From the NCBI RefSeq assembly GCF_947493425.1, contig NZ_CANLRP010000099.1, positions 1 to 32,038 of the forward strand: 32,038 nucleotides of DNA, read 5' to 3'. The position numbers and the translations under genes are program-made. Position 1 is the stretch's first letter. Every line of letters starts with the position of its first letter. This DNA is from an uncultured Microscilla sp. Its GTDB lineage: Bacteria; Bacteroidota; Bacteroidia; Cytophagales; Microscillaceae. Below, in pieces: positions 1 through 8,810 of the stretch. The notes below the pieces were generated by a model. The model searched no databases, was not told the origin of the DNA, and worked only from the letters and a program-made list of their open reading frames with translations.

Positions 1-35
1 GTTCATTATTGCTAAATTTTGCTCACACAAAGATA
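1..35 (-). promoter_or_regulatory. Possible promoter and start codon of a divergent gene running off the left edge
   Basis: Read on the minus strand, bases 35-28 give TATCTTTG, an exact match to the Bacteroidota -7 consensus TAnnTTTG. It is followed 21 bases later by ATGAAC (bases 6-1). This spacing is typical of a short Bacteroidota leader. I see no good -33 TTTG element. Only two codons of the putative gene are inside the window, so its identity is unknown. The inference is that bases 1 to about 60 are an intergenic leader, not part of the chitinase gene to the right. Confidence 0.35.
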
Positions 36-108
36 ATAATTAATTCCACATTTATTTATTGCCTGGTACACTAGTGCCCCTTATCAGTTTACCTGGAACA
101 ATGCGTCA

Positions 109-1485
109 GTGGGGCAGTACCAACTTACCGCCATAGCCACCGATAATGAAGGAAAAACAACTACCTCGGCCACAGTATGGATACAAGTGGGCAATAGTAC
201 ACCTAACCCGGCATTGCCCAAACATTTGGTGGTGGGTTACTGGCATAATTGGAACTTGTGGTCAGCACCTTATATGCCCCTTCAGGAGGTACCCGTGGGC
301 TACAATGTCATCTGTGTGGCTTTTGCCATCCCTGTATCACACACAGATATGACGATGACTTTTGCGCCGGCGCAAGTGTCTAAAGCAGCCTTTATTGCCG
401 ATATCAAGGCAACCCAGCAACGAGGTACCAAGGTGCTCATCTCTATAGGAGGAGCCACTGCCCCTATAGAACTCAACACTGATGCCGATCGCCAAAAATT
501 TATTACGTCTATGCGTGCCATCATTACTGAGTATGGTTTTGATGGAATGGACATAGATGTAGAGGGTTCTTCGGTGATTTTGGATGCAGGTGATACTGAT
601 TTTACAAACCCTACCACGCCCAAGGTCAAAAATCTGATTTCGGCAACCCGTACTTTGTGCAATGAGTTTGGCGATGATTTTATTTTGAGTGCGGCCCCTG
701 AGGTACAATATTTACAAGGAGGCTTTGCCAATTATGGAGGAGCTTTCGGAGGCTACCTTCCTGTGATACATGGGTTAAGAGACAAGCTTACTTATGTGCA
801 TCCACAATTGTATAACACAGGTACTCAGTTTGGACCTGACAATCAAATTTATGCCCAGTCTACGGCAGATTTTGCGGTGGCAATGAGCGAAATGTTACTG
901 AGAGGTTTTCCGGTAGGGCGCAACACCAACGCGATGTTCCCCCCATTGCGTCAAGACCAGGTAGCTATAGGTTTGCCCGCAAAGCCTGAAGCAGCTCCTG
1001 CGGGTGGTTATTTGGCACCCGCCAAAGTACATCAAGCGCTCGATTACTTAATGAAAGGCACCTCTTTTGGTGGCAGGTACACCTTGCAAAATGCCAGTGG
1101 CTATCCTGATTTTAGGGGAGTAATGACCTGGTCGGTCAATTGGGACAAAACCAATGCTTATGAGTTTGTGAATAACCATGCGCCTTATTTTAATTCTAAA
1201 ACCAAGGGAAGTAAAAAGGCTACTACGCTTCAACTCAAAAGTTATCCCAACCCTATGAAGTCAGCCACTACATTGAGCGTAAATACCCATTATGCATCCA
1301 ATACTACTATATTGGTTTTCAATCGTCAAGGCAATGTAGTAAAACAGCTGTGCCAGAATAAGCAGCTTGCCAAAGGACAGCACAGTTTTTATATCAACCT
1401 GGAAGGCCTACCCGATGGAGTATATTATTGTACTGCTATTCAGGAAGGTAAAACGGTACAATCGGTAAAAATTATTAAAAAATAG
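109..1485 (+). CDS. GH18 chitinase-like secreted protein with T9SS type A sorting domain, 5' end missing
   Basis: This glycosyl hydrolase family 18 protein probably hydrolyses chitin or a related beta-1,4-GlcNAc polymer outside the cell. The barrel starts near residue 37. It carries the strand-3 SIGG motif (112-115) and the strand-4 signature DGMDIDVE (145-152), with E152 as the expected acid catalyst. Residues 373-458 form a T9SS type A sorting domain, beginning around the SYPNP motif and ending in KIIKK. The listed start is the only usable codon (GTG), but the reading frame stays open leftward to about base 40. There it encodes the middle of an Ig/Big-like repeat (TSAPYQFTWNN), so real coding sequence lies upstream of the GTG. 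No signal peptide is present and in-frame stops occur at 13-15, 34-36 and 37-39. The gene therefore looks 5'-truncated by rearrangement or by an assembly edge. As it stands the product could not be exported. Confidence 0.85.
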   Translation: MGQYQLTAIATDNEGKTTTSATVWIQVGNSTPNPALPKHLVVGYWHNWNLWSAPYMPLQEVPVGYNVICVAFAIPVSHTDMTMTFAPAQVSKAAFIADIKATQQRGTKVLISIGGATAPIELNTDADRQKFITSMRAIITEYGFDGMDIDVEGSSVILDAGDTDFTNPTTPKVKNLISATRTLCNEFGDDFILSAAPEVQYLQGGFANYGGAFGGYLPVIHGLRDKLTYVHPQLYNTGTQFGPDNQIYAQSTADFAVAMSEMLLRGFPVGRNTNAMFPPLRQDQVAIGLPAKPEAAPAGGYLAPAKVHQALDYLMKGTSFGGRYTLQNASGYPDFRGVMTWSVNWDKTNAYEFVNNHAPYFNSKTKGSKKATTLQLKSYPNPMKSATTLSVNTHYASNTTILVFNRQGNVVKQLCQNKQLAKGQHSFYINLEGLPDGVYYCTAIQEGKTVQSVKIIKK

Positions 1486-1511
1486 CTGTAGGCAAAGCGC
1501 TTTGACAGCAT

Positions 1512-1552
1512 AAAAAAAGGGGTGACATCATCGTGTATGTCAACCCTTTTTT
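1512..1552. terminator. Bidirectional rho-independent terminator
   Basis: An A-run plus GGGGTGACAT pairs with ATGTCAACCC plus a T-run across an 8-base loop, with one mismatch. It lies between the convergent chitinase and lipoprotein genes and has T-runs for both strands. Confidence 0.8.
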
Positions 1553-1593
1553 ATTGAATATATCTATTACTCCCTGTCAGCTGCAAGGCTGTT

Positions 1594-2127
1594 TTAGTCG
1601 CCATAATCTACAGTAACCGTTACTATAGAAGGTACAATCATTGCCGACGGAAACTCTCTCTTAAGTCTTTTGAAGACTTTTACATACTCATATTTTTCCA
1701 GAAAATCGCCTACTTTAATACGATAAGTAGGAGACTTGTACTCCATGTAAGGGCGCAAGTGTGGAAATATTTCATAAGAACGACGGCGTGCTTTGGAAGC
1801 CATTGCTTTGCTGCGTCCACGGTATATCTGAATACGGTAACCCTCGTACCGCTCACGGTGAATACCAAACTTTTTAGATACAGGATTATCCAGAATAGCA
1901 TTTAATGCTTCGGTGATGTAAAATTTAAAATCAGTGGCATTCATTTCTATTGGAACATTGATAACTAATCCTTTACCATCAAATTTTTCAATAGAATAGT
2001 CGTACTTAAGCCTTTTCGCCGAAAGGTTTTCTTTTACATCCTTTTTCGTTTGAGGCACGCCTTTAGGTGTACAACTCGCCAGCCATATCAACATGGCAAA
2101 CATTCCAAAAGTAGTAATTCTCTTCAT
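1594..2127 (-). CDS. Lipoprotein with SPOR-like C-terminal domain
   Basis: I chose the ATG at 2127 because it begins a clean lipoprotein signal: MKRIT, a hydrophobic stretch, then the lipobox LASC. The upstream in-frame ATG at 2160 would only add a polar leader. The mature part (about 160 residues) is basic. Its last 75 residues contain the pattern YRIQIYRG...YRIKVGDF...FPSAMIV, which resembles a SPOR domain, known for binding denuded peptidoglycan glycan strands. Weak similarity to that fold is my reading by eye. The gene stands alone, convergent with the chitinase and downstream of secA on the same strand. Its exact role is unknown; a cell-wall or division-associated envelope lipoprotein is the best guess. 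Confidence 0.7.
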   Translation of the reverse strand: MKRITTFGMFAMLIWLASCTPKGVPQTKKDVKENLSAKRLKYDYSIEKFDGKGLVINVPIEMNATDFKFYITEALNAILDNPVSKKFGIHRERYEGYRIQIYRGRSKAMASKARRRSYEIFPHLRPYMEYKSPTYRIKVGDFLEKYEYVKVFKRLKREFPSAMIVPSIVTVTVDYGD

Positions 2128-2224
2128 CTGTGTATAGTTGATTAATTTTCTTGTATGCACTGGAGCTGCCTGTTGGTATCTGTTGATACATGGTTCCAGT
2201 TTTTTTATTAGTGTAGGTTTGGTT

Positions 2225-2267
2225 ATAAAAAGTAAACACCAAAGCCTAAAAAAACTTCGGTGTTTAC
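2225..2267 (-). terminator. Terminator of secA
   Basis: GTAAACACC and its complement GGTGTTTAC (2232-2240 and 2259-2267) form the core of a 13-bp stem with one wobble. On the minus strand the stem is followed by CTTTTTATAA. It lies 19 bases after the secA stop. Confidence 0.75.
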
Positions 2268-2285
2268 CTTGGGTTGTTTATGGGC

Positions 2286-5200
2286 TTATTGTTCTATAAG
2301 CACACATTTATTGTTTCTAAAATCATCCTCTACAGTTTTAAACTTCACGTCTTTCTTCACGGTACCATCTGTATATTGTACAGTTACTTTAGAGTTACGC
2401 GAAGGTAATTTATCTGCTTTGACTGGTTCCTGGCGTTCTTGTGGCATTTCGCCCAGGTCTACCCCGGCGCCGCTTGCTGAGAAACCTGCTGCATCTTCTT
2501 TATTTTCGTTAAAACGACGCTTTTTTCGGCGGTCTTTGCGGGTTGATTGTTTAATTTCAACATCGCCTTCTTCTTCTTCCATGATGGCTATCTGTGCTGC
2601 CATAAGCGCAGTACCAATTTCTTGGTCTACCTTGTGTACCAAGTGCTCAAACAAACTAAAGGCTTCCTGTTTGTACACTACGATAGGATCTTTTTGCTCA
2701 TACACCGCGTTTTGTACCGACTGCTTCATGTCGTCCATATCGCGCAGGTGTTCTTTCCATTGTTGGTCGATGGCCATCAAGGTATGAATTTTTTCTACCT
2801 CATTGATGATATGCTCAGCACCAGTATCGTAAGCTTTCTTAAGATTAAATGGTACGCTAATAGCCGTGTGGTTGCCATCGGTAGTAAAAGGAATGAGATC
2901 GGTAATTTCGTGTGCGTTGGCCTTATAAGCTTCGTAACGTTCAGTCAACACTGGCAAAATAATCTCCTTGATCTGCTTGTTCTTGTCTTGGTAGAACTTG
3001 TAAGCCTCCTGAAACAATCGGTTACCCAAATCTGGATCTGTTTCTAACTCTTCTTGAGTAATGCTTGTATCAAAACTCAAGCTGCCAATGACATCCATTT
3101 TAAAGTTTTCGTACCTGTCGCCTGAGCCTTGGTAAGCTTGGGCAATGCTTGCCGAGAAATCATACAAAGTATTCAGCGTATCCAACTCAAGACGGTCGCC
3201 ATACAAGGCATTGCGACGACGACGATAGATAAACTTACGTTGTTCGTTCATTACATCATCGTATTCAAGCAATCGCTTACGTTGGGCAAAGTTGTTTTCT
3301 TCTACCTTCTTTTGGGCACGTTCTATCGACTTGGTCACCATAGAGTGTTGAATCACTTCCCCCTCTTTTAAGCCCATTCGGTCCATAATTTTGGCAATAC
3401 GGTCTGAACCAAACAAACGCATCAGGTTGTCTTCCAAACTCACAAAAAACTGAGAGCTACCAGGGTCTCCCTGACGACCCGCACGTCCCCTTAACTGACG
3501 GTCTACCCGACGAGATTCGTGGCGTTCGGTACCAATAATTGCCAAACCACCTGCTGTTTTAGACTCTGGGCTAAGCTTAATATCCGTACCACGTCCTGCC
3601 ATGTTAGTGGCAATAGTTACGGTGCCTGGTTGCCCGGCAAAAGCCACTACATCTGCTTCTTTCTTGTGCAGTTTTGCGTTCAATACCTGGTGGTTGATTT
3701 TGCGTAGGTTGAGCATACGACTCAACAACTCCGAAATCTCTACCGATGTAGTACCCACCAGCACGGGACGCCCTGCTTCGGTAAGCTTTACTACCTCGTC
3801 GATTACTGCACTGAACTTCTCACGGGCGGTTTTAAACACCAAGTCATTGCGGTCATCGCGGGCAATAGGACGGTTGGTAGGGATCACTACCACGTCTAGT
3901 TTATAAATATCCCAAAATTCGCCTGCTTCAGTTTCAGCTGTACCCGTCATACCTGCCAGTTTGTGGTACATCCGGAAATAGTTTTGCAGCGTTACTGTGG
4001 CATAAGTTTGGGTGGCATCTTCAATTTTTACACTTTCTTTGGCTTCCAGTGCCTGGTGCAAACCGTCAGAGTAACGTCGTCCTTCCATTACACGACCTGT
4101 TTGCTCATCTACAATCTTTACTTGATTGTCAACAATGATATAGTCGGTATCTTTCTCAAAAAGAGTGTATGCCTTAAGCAATTGTTGTACACTATGCACA
4201 CGCTCTGTTTTTACACTGAACTCAGCAATTAACTCTTTTTCTTGTTTGAGTTTTTCTTCATCGCTCAATTCACGGTCATCCTTGATACGCCCAATCTCTA
4301 CGGCAATATCAGGCAAAATAAAGAAGTTTTTGTCTTCACTGTTGCCCGTAATGTATTCGATACCTTTGTCAGTAAGTTCTACCTGGTTGTTTTGCTCGTC
4401 TATAGTAAAGTAAAGAGGAGCGTCTGCTTCAGGCATGTTTTTAGAGTTTTCGGCCAAATAATAGTTTTCGGCTTTTTTCATTACTCCACGGTTACCCGTT
4501 TCACCCAACAATTTAATCAAAGGCTTGCTTTTGGGCAAACCACGATACGCCCTAAAAAGAGCCACACCAGCTTCTTTTACTTCGTTGTTATCTTCACTTT
4601 TTACTTTCTTTCTACCTTCATTGATAAACCCCTGGACTACTTTCTTTTGGGCATCTACCAATCGGGCAATTTTTGGTTTCAATTCGTCAAACTCGTGCTC
4701 ATCGCCTTTCTCAATAGGACCAGAGATGATCAAAGGTGTACGGGCATCATCAATCAAGATAGAGTCAATCTCATCTATCATGGCATAATGATGACGACGT
4801 TGTACGATCTCCTCTTTGTTATGCGACATATTGTCACGCAGATAGTCAAAGCCAAACTCATTGTTGGTGCCATAAGTGATGTCGGCATTGTAGGCAGCTT
4901 GTCGTTCGGGCGAGTGGGGCTCGTATTTGTCAATACAGTCAATGGTCATTCCGTGAAACTCAAACAAAGGAGCCATCCATTCAGAGTCACGCTTGGCCAG
5001 GTAGTCGTTTACAGTTACTACGTGTACTCCACGACGCGCCAGGGCGTTCAAAAAGGCGGGGAGGGTGGCCACCAATGTTTTACCTTCTCCAGTAGCCATC
5101 TCAGCAATTTTACCCTGGTGTAGTACTACACCACCTACCAACTGCACATCGTAGTGTACCATGTCCCAGGTAATTTCATTGCCCGCAGCCATCCATTGGT

Positions 5201-5681
5201 TATGCCATATCGCCTGTTCTCCGTCTATTTCTACGTGGGGCTTGGTAGCGGCAAACTGTTTGTCGAGGTAAGTAGCAGTTACGACTAGTTGTTTGTTTTC
5301 TTTAAGACGACGGGCAGTTTCTTTGACAATACCAAAACCTACTGGAAGTACTTCTTCCAGTACTTTTTCAAGCTCTTTGTTGCGCTCTTCTTCCAGCGTG
5401 TCTACTTCCTTGAAAATCTCATTTTTGTCGTTCACTGTCAAGCTACTGTCTTCTTCGGCTTTTTTTCGAAGTTCAGCAAGCTTGTCATCTATCTCTTTTA
5501 ATTGCTCGTCGATGGTATCTTTTACTTCCTGAGTTTTAGCCCTTAGCTCATCATCCGACAGTGAGGTGAGTTGCTTCCAGGCATTATTGATAGTGCCTAC
5601 ATAAGGAAGCAATTTTTTTAAGTCACGATCCGATTTCTTACCAAAAATTTTGGTAACAGTTTTTCCTACAAAATCTAACAT
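2286..5681 (-). CDS. secA: Protein translocase ATPase SecA
   Basis: SecA is the cytoplasmic motor that drives unfolded preproteins through SecYEG, and T9SS cargo must use this step first. Visible motifs are Walker A MATGEGKTL (196-203 region), the DEAD-like DEID (303-306), LIISGP, the GTDIKL region, and the arginine-finger stretch RQLRGRAGRQGDPGS. The protein has 1131 residues against about 900 in E. coli. The excess comes from an acidic, lysine-rich, coiled-coil-like segment at about 55-110, a second segment at about 130-175 just before Walker A, and a segment at about 330-420 in the preprotein-crosslinking region. Such insertions are usual in Bacteroidota SecA. The C-terminus has a polybasic patch (DRRKKRRF) and ends in NNKCVLIEQ, with no CxCxSG...CH zinc motif for SecB binding. 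The gene stands alone with its own terminator. The identification is secure. Confidence 0.98.
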   Translation of the reverse strand: MLDFVGKTVTKIFGKKSDRDLKKLLPYVGTINNAWKQLTSLSDDELRAKTQEVKDTIDEQLKEIDDKLAELRKKAEEDSSLTVNDKNEIFKEVDTLEEERNKELEKVLEEVLPVGFGIVKETARRLKENKQLVVTATYLDKQFAATKPHVEIDGEQAIWHNQWMAAGNEITWDMVHYDVQLVGGVVLHQGKIAEMATGEGKTLVATLPAFLNALARRGVHVVTVNDYLAKRDSEWMAPLFEFHGMTIDCIDKYEPHSPERQAAYNADITYGTNNEFGFDYLRDNMSHNKEEIVQRRHHYAMIDEIDSILIDDARTPLIISGPIEKGDEHEFDELKPKIARLVDAQKKVVQGFINEGRKKVKSEDNNEVKEAGVALFRAYRGLPKSKPLIKLLGETGNRGVMKKAENYYLAENSKNMPEADAPLYFTIDEQNNQVELTDKGIEYITGNSEDKNFFILPDIAVEIGRIKDDRELSDEEKLKQEKELIAEFSVKTERVHSVQQLLKAYTLFEKDTDYIIVDNQVKIVDEQTGRVMEGRRYSDGLHQALEAKESVKIEDATQTYATVTLQNYFRMYHKLAGMTGTAETEAGEFWDIYKLDVVVIPTNRPIARDDRNDLVFKTAREKFSAVIDEVVKLTEAGRPVLVGTTSVEISELLSRMLNLRKINHQVLNAKLHKKEADVVAFAGQPGTVTIATNMAGRGTDIKLSPESKTAGGLAIIGTERHESRRVDRQLRGRAGRQGDPGSSQFFVSLEDNLMRLFGSDRIAKIMDRMGLKEGEVIQHSMVTKSIERAQKKVEENNFAQRKRLLEYDDVMNEQRKFIYRRRRNALYGDRLELDTLNTLYDFSASIAQAYQGSGDRYENFKMDVIGSLSFDTSITQEELETDPDLGNRLFQEAYKFYQDKNKQIKEIILPVLTERYEAYKANAHEITDLIPFTTDGNHTAISVPFNLKKAYDTGAEHIINEVEKIHTLMAIDQQWKEHLRDMDDMKQSVQNAVYEQKDPIVVYKQEAFSLFEHLVHKVDQEIGTALMAAQIAIMEEEEGDVEIKQSTRKDRRKKRRFNENKEDAAGFSASGAGVDLGEMPQERQEPVKADKLPSRNSKVTVQYTDGTVKKDVKFKTVEDDFRNNKCVLIEQ

Positions 5682-5826
5682 AGTGCTTTGTTCTGCGCTT
5701 TTTTTGTTTTGACATAGCTTAAAAATAGATGGTGTATTTTTAAACCTTGCCTTTATACCTGTTGTATAACAAGTTGTTTAGAAGCCGTTTATATTTGGTT
5801 ATATTTTTAAAATCAAATGAAGATAG

Positions 5827-5854
5827 GCAAGCAATTTACTTTTGTAAAGCTTGC
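5827..5854 (+). promoter_or_regulatory. Palindrome overlapping a -7 promoter box
   Basis: GCAAGC (5827-5832) pairs with GCTTGC (5849-5854), and TTTAC (5835-5839) pairs with GTAAA (5844-5848). The loop is TTTT and there is a 2-base bulge. The plus-strand sequence TACTTTTG (5837-5844), an exact TAnnTTTG match, lies inside it. No good -33 element is visible. It could be an operator over a promoter that reads rightward. Confidence 0.35.
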
Positions 5855-6299
5855 AGCCTATAAATTTTAGTACCTGAAGATGAACCTGGCTTATAAAGTT
5901 ACACGTAAGACGCCCAGCCCTAAAAAGACAGACCAAAATTCAGGGAGTTTCTAATTCACAAAGATAATACTTTTTTGAAAAGGATGGACTAATTGGCAGA
6001 TATACTCTGAACGAAGGGAGAACTGAAAGCGAAGAGTGTTGCCTCAAGTGGGGTTTTCATCACTATATTTTGATTTGCCTGTTTGGAGTGTAAAACCTGT
6101 TTTTATTGGTTTAAGTAATTGAATTTCAGGAATTTAATTATTTAATGGTTACTTGTGGATAATGTTTGCCTATAGCGAAACATAGTGCCTTAAATATCAG
6201 GAAAAAACGACAGACTATTTGGCGTTATCTTGCTGGCTTAAGTTTTTTTTACCTTGGTTCAATGGCAAGTTATAAACCTACTCTACCCTTATTGACAAA

Positions 6300-6334
6300 T
6301 TTGGAGATTTAAAGGGATTGGAAAGTATATTTTG
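6300..6334 (+). promoter_or_regulatory. Candidate promoter of the radical SAM gene
   Basis: TTTG at 6300-6303 (-33-like) and TATATTTTG at 6326-6334 (-7-like, with three rather than two bases between TA and TTTG) are separated by 22 bases. Transcription would start near 6341, leaving a leader of about 27 bases before the ATG at 6368. It supports that ATG over the TTG at 6332, which would fall inside the promoter. Confidence 0.4.
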
Positions 6335-6367
6335 GTTATCTTAAGCCAAAACCAAGTATCTATCTGT

Positions 6368-7432
6368 ATGTATATCAAAGCCCTGGAGCAAGATCAACAT
6401 CGTTTTCGAAAAAGCTTGACCAAAGAACGCGCTTATAAACCTGTGTTTGTAAAAATAAAACTTTTATGGGATTGTAACTTGCGTTGTAAAATGTGCAACC
6501 ACTGGAGGTGGCGAGGAGCAATGCTGGATAGAAAAATACTCAAAAAACTCATTCCTGACCTGGCTAAGTTAGGGTGTCAGCGTATTCACTTATCAGGAGG
6601 TGAGCCCATGATGTACCCCAACCTGCCACAAGCAGTGAAGTGGATGCGTAAACAAGGCATCAAAGTTACTTTAACTACCAATGCTACCTTGTTTACTGAG
6701 CAAAAAGCGGCAGATATGGTCAACGCCGGACTCAAAAAAGTAAATATTTCTATAGACAGCCCCAACCCAGCCATTCACGACAACATCAGGGGCATGCAAG
6801 GTGCTTTTGAGCGTTCGGTGCGAGGTGCGAGGTTTTTACGGCAAGCATTTATCAACAAATCATGCAGTAGTACACCTTCTGGTAAAATATTCTTGAACAT
6901 GGTCATCAACCAAGCCAACTACCGTCAAGTAAACCAATTGCCCCAGTTGGTTGATGAAATAGGAGCCAGGGGCTTTCACCTAATACCAATATATGCGCGT
7001 AATGATGAACTTCAACCTCTTAACGAGGAACAAATAAAGAGATTTAACGGGGAAATTGCCCCTGAAACTTTTGAACAAGCACAACAACTAGGATTAGAAG
7101 TAACACCAGATGATATTTGGGTTTTTGGTGTGTCGGCTCAACAAATACAAAGCAGCGCTCAAGGCAATTATGCCCACGACTATTACCAACATCATCCTTG
7201 TTATGCACTTTGGACTCACGCCTTGATAGACCATAATGGGAGCGTGGCACCTTGTTGTACGCTTACCGATCAAGTAGTCATTGGGAGCCTTGCTACCCAT
7301 TCGTTTAAAAAAATATGGCAAGGAGAGAAGTTCAGGAAATTACGAAAGACCGCTTCACCCATTCATGAAGCTTGTAATCGTTGCACGATGTTTTTGCCCA
7401 AAAATAAGCAAATAGAGCACTTGTTGAAGTAA
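6368..7432 (+). CDS. Radical SAM protein with SPASM-like C-terminal domain
   Basis: The enzyme is expected to bind a 4Fe-4S cluster and cleave S-adenosylmethionine to a radical. The cluster motif CNLRCKMC has its cysteines at 36, 40 and 43 from this start. It is followed by the SAM-binding glycines LSGGEPMMYP (residues 76-85) and LTTNATL. The C-terminal third carries further cysteines (278, 296, 297, 336, 339) in the arrangement C...GSVAPCC...CNRC, which fits a SPASM/Twitch auxiliary cluster domain. The ATG at 6368 is preferred over the longer TTG reading because a promoter-like sequence covers the TTG. The gene is monocistronic, with 0.7 kb of non-coding DNA upstream and a convergent neighbour downstream. 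No substrate is indicated by the neighbours. SPASM proteins modify peptides, sugars or cofactors, so the reaction is unknown. Confidence 0.88.
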   Translation: MYIKALEQDQHRFRKSLTKERAYKPVFVKIKLLWDCNLRCKMCNHWRWRGAMLDRKILKKLIPDLAKLGCQRIHLSGGEPMMYPNLPQAVKWMRKQGIKVTLTTNATLFTEQKAADMVNAGLKKVNISIDSPNPAIHDNIRGMQGAFERSVRGARFLRQAFINKSCSSTPSGKIFLNMVINQANYRQVNQLPQLVDEIGARGFHLIPIYARNDELQPLNEEQIKRFNGEIAPETFEQAQQLGLEVTPDDIWVFGVSAQQIQSSAQGNYAHDYYQHHPCYALWTHALIDHNGSVAPCCTLTDQVVIGSLATHSFKKIWQGEKFRKLRKTASPIHEACNRCTMFLPKNKQIEHLLK

Positions 7433-7514
7433 ATTATTTGCTACTTATTTTCCTTTAGCTTTGACGTTAAAAGCACTGTTTTTTGGGTGAATGAAGCATA
7501 CTTTTAGACCACAA

Positions 7515-8810
7515 TTAACTACCTGAACCAAAGGTAGTATATCCTACCATTTGGTCATTACGCGAATCGGATTGGCGGTAGTATACAAATATTTCGTATT
7601 GATTGTTTGTTTTAGGATGATTGCCTTCTAGTTGGTCAAAATAAAATATTTGCCCATCCTCTGTCTTTCGGGCATACATATAGTCGTACACTCCTTGCTT
7701 GAGCAGAAGTACAGCCTCATATTGACGTGTTTCCAAGTTATAGTTCATGCGGTTTTTGGGGGTTGTTTGCCAATTGTTAAACTTGCCCACCACATACACT
7801 TCATCTTTCAATTCATTACATTTGAGCGTAAAATTTACCTGCGCATAGTCTGCCTTGAGCTGAGGGTTTCCACCGCGTTCGTCGTATACAATATATCCTC
7901 CATTGAAATCCATGATTTTTTTATAAGTAGCCTGAGGGCGTAACTTGTCGGTTTCAAGGGTCACTATGTTGCCTGTTTCGAGGGTTTCGGTGCTATAAAT
8001 ACGTTTTCCGATAAACTGAAAGCTGCTCATGTCAAATCTCCGGAACTCGTTAGAACCTTCAAAAGCCTTGGTAGTCATCCGGTAGCTTATAAACTTATTT
8101 TTATTGTCACGTGTACCGTTTTGTAGCAACAAAGCATTGTCCCAGCGTTGATTTTGCCTGATAAGTACTGTAATATTTTCTGGATTGGTAAGCTCTACCC
8201 CTCCATAATGTATTTTGCATTGTACCAAATGTTCGCCGTTGGGTTTTTCTATAATAGAAGGCTTTATTTCCCACTTTTTTTCGTATACCATAAACCTGCG
8301 AATCAAGACCAGGTCTTTTTCTTGACCTTTGCGGAAAACTTTGATCAAGTAATTGCCTGATGTTTTTACCGGAGGAATAGTAAAAGAATAATGATAATAC
8401 TTTTGGTGTGTATTGTTAGATAATTTGGGCGCATCAAAATCAAACAGGTTGAGGTCGTTGATAAACTCTATTTCGTTTAAGCTCGAAATAGTCCAATCAC
8501 GGTTACAGTGGATAAGTTTGGCGCTAAACGCTGAAGGTTTTGCCGAAAGGTCGTCAAACTCTAGAACCAATGGAGCGGTTTGCCCCAGATACATTACTGA
8601 CGACTCAAGCGCTTGAGTAGGAGTATTGCCTTTGGGATATAGTAAAATGGTTTTTAAAGTAGATTCGTAGTTAAAGTCTCTGGTTACAAATTTTTTATGG
8701 GCAAAGGGGTTAACCTCTTTTTTTACTTGATCCTTGACAACAATGGGGGGAATGGGGATGCAACTGGCAAGCGTACTAACAATAAAACCAAAAATGAGTA
8801 GTTTATTCAT
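7515..8810 (-). CDS. Type IX secretion system plug lipoprotein (DUF5103 family)
   Basis: The protein matches the DUF5103 / T9SS plug family by its N-terminal pattern: a charged lead, then LEFDDLS, HCNRDW, the NDLNLFDFDAPKLS region and YHYSFTIPP, then a second Ig-like unit ending GKFNNW and YDYMYAR. In Flavobacterium the homologue blocks the periplasmic end of the SprA outer-membrane translocon between export events. I chose the ATG at 8810 because it starts a lipoprotein signal (MNKLLIFGF, lipobox LASC with Cys17). The longer reading from 8888 adds 26 residues that do not look like a signal peptide. The mature protein is about 415 residues, which fits the family. The gene is alone on its strand and converges with the radical SAM gene. 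Other T9SS core genes are not in the window. Confidence 0.85.
   Translation of the reverse strand: MNKLLIFGFIVSTLASCIPIPPIVVKDQVKKEVNPFAHKKFVTRDFNYESTLKTILLYPKGNTPTQALESSVMYLGQTAPLVLEFDDLSAKPSAFSAKLIHCNRDWTISSLNEIEFINDLNLFDFDAPKLSNNTHQKYYHYSFTIPPVKTSGNYLIKVFRKGQEKDLVLIRRFMVYEKKWEIKPSIIEKPNGEHLVQCKIHYGGVELTNPENITVLIRQNQRWDNALLLQNGTRDNKNKFISYRMTTKAFEGSNEFRRFDMSSFQFIGKRIYSTETLETGNIVTLETDKLRPQATYKKIMDFNGGYIVYDERGGNPQLKADYAQVNFTLKCNELKDEVYVVGKFNNWQTTPKNRMNYNLETRQYEAVLLLKQGVYDYMYARKTEDGQIFYFDQLEGNHPKTNNQYEIFVYYRQSDSRNDQMVGYTTFGSGS

Larger units (their letters stand above)
5682..6367. other. Non-coding stretch between secA and the radical SAM gene
   Basis: I see no credible gene here. It holds the leaders of two divergent genes, a palindrome over a -7 box (5827-5854), a possible minus-strand -7 box TATCTTTG at 5966-5959 that could start a long secA leader, a 24-codon ORF at 5880-5954 with a highly basic product, and a candidate promoter for the radical SAM gene at 6300-6334. 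The base composition is AT-rich and no repeat or RNA gene is recognisable. Confidence 0.5.

Noticed and set aside
4242..5123. 293-residue plus-strand ORF
   Set aside because: It lies wholly inside secA on the opposite strand, its product is a low-complexity run of Phe, Val and Ser, and secA itself is certain.
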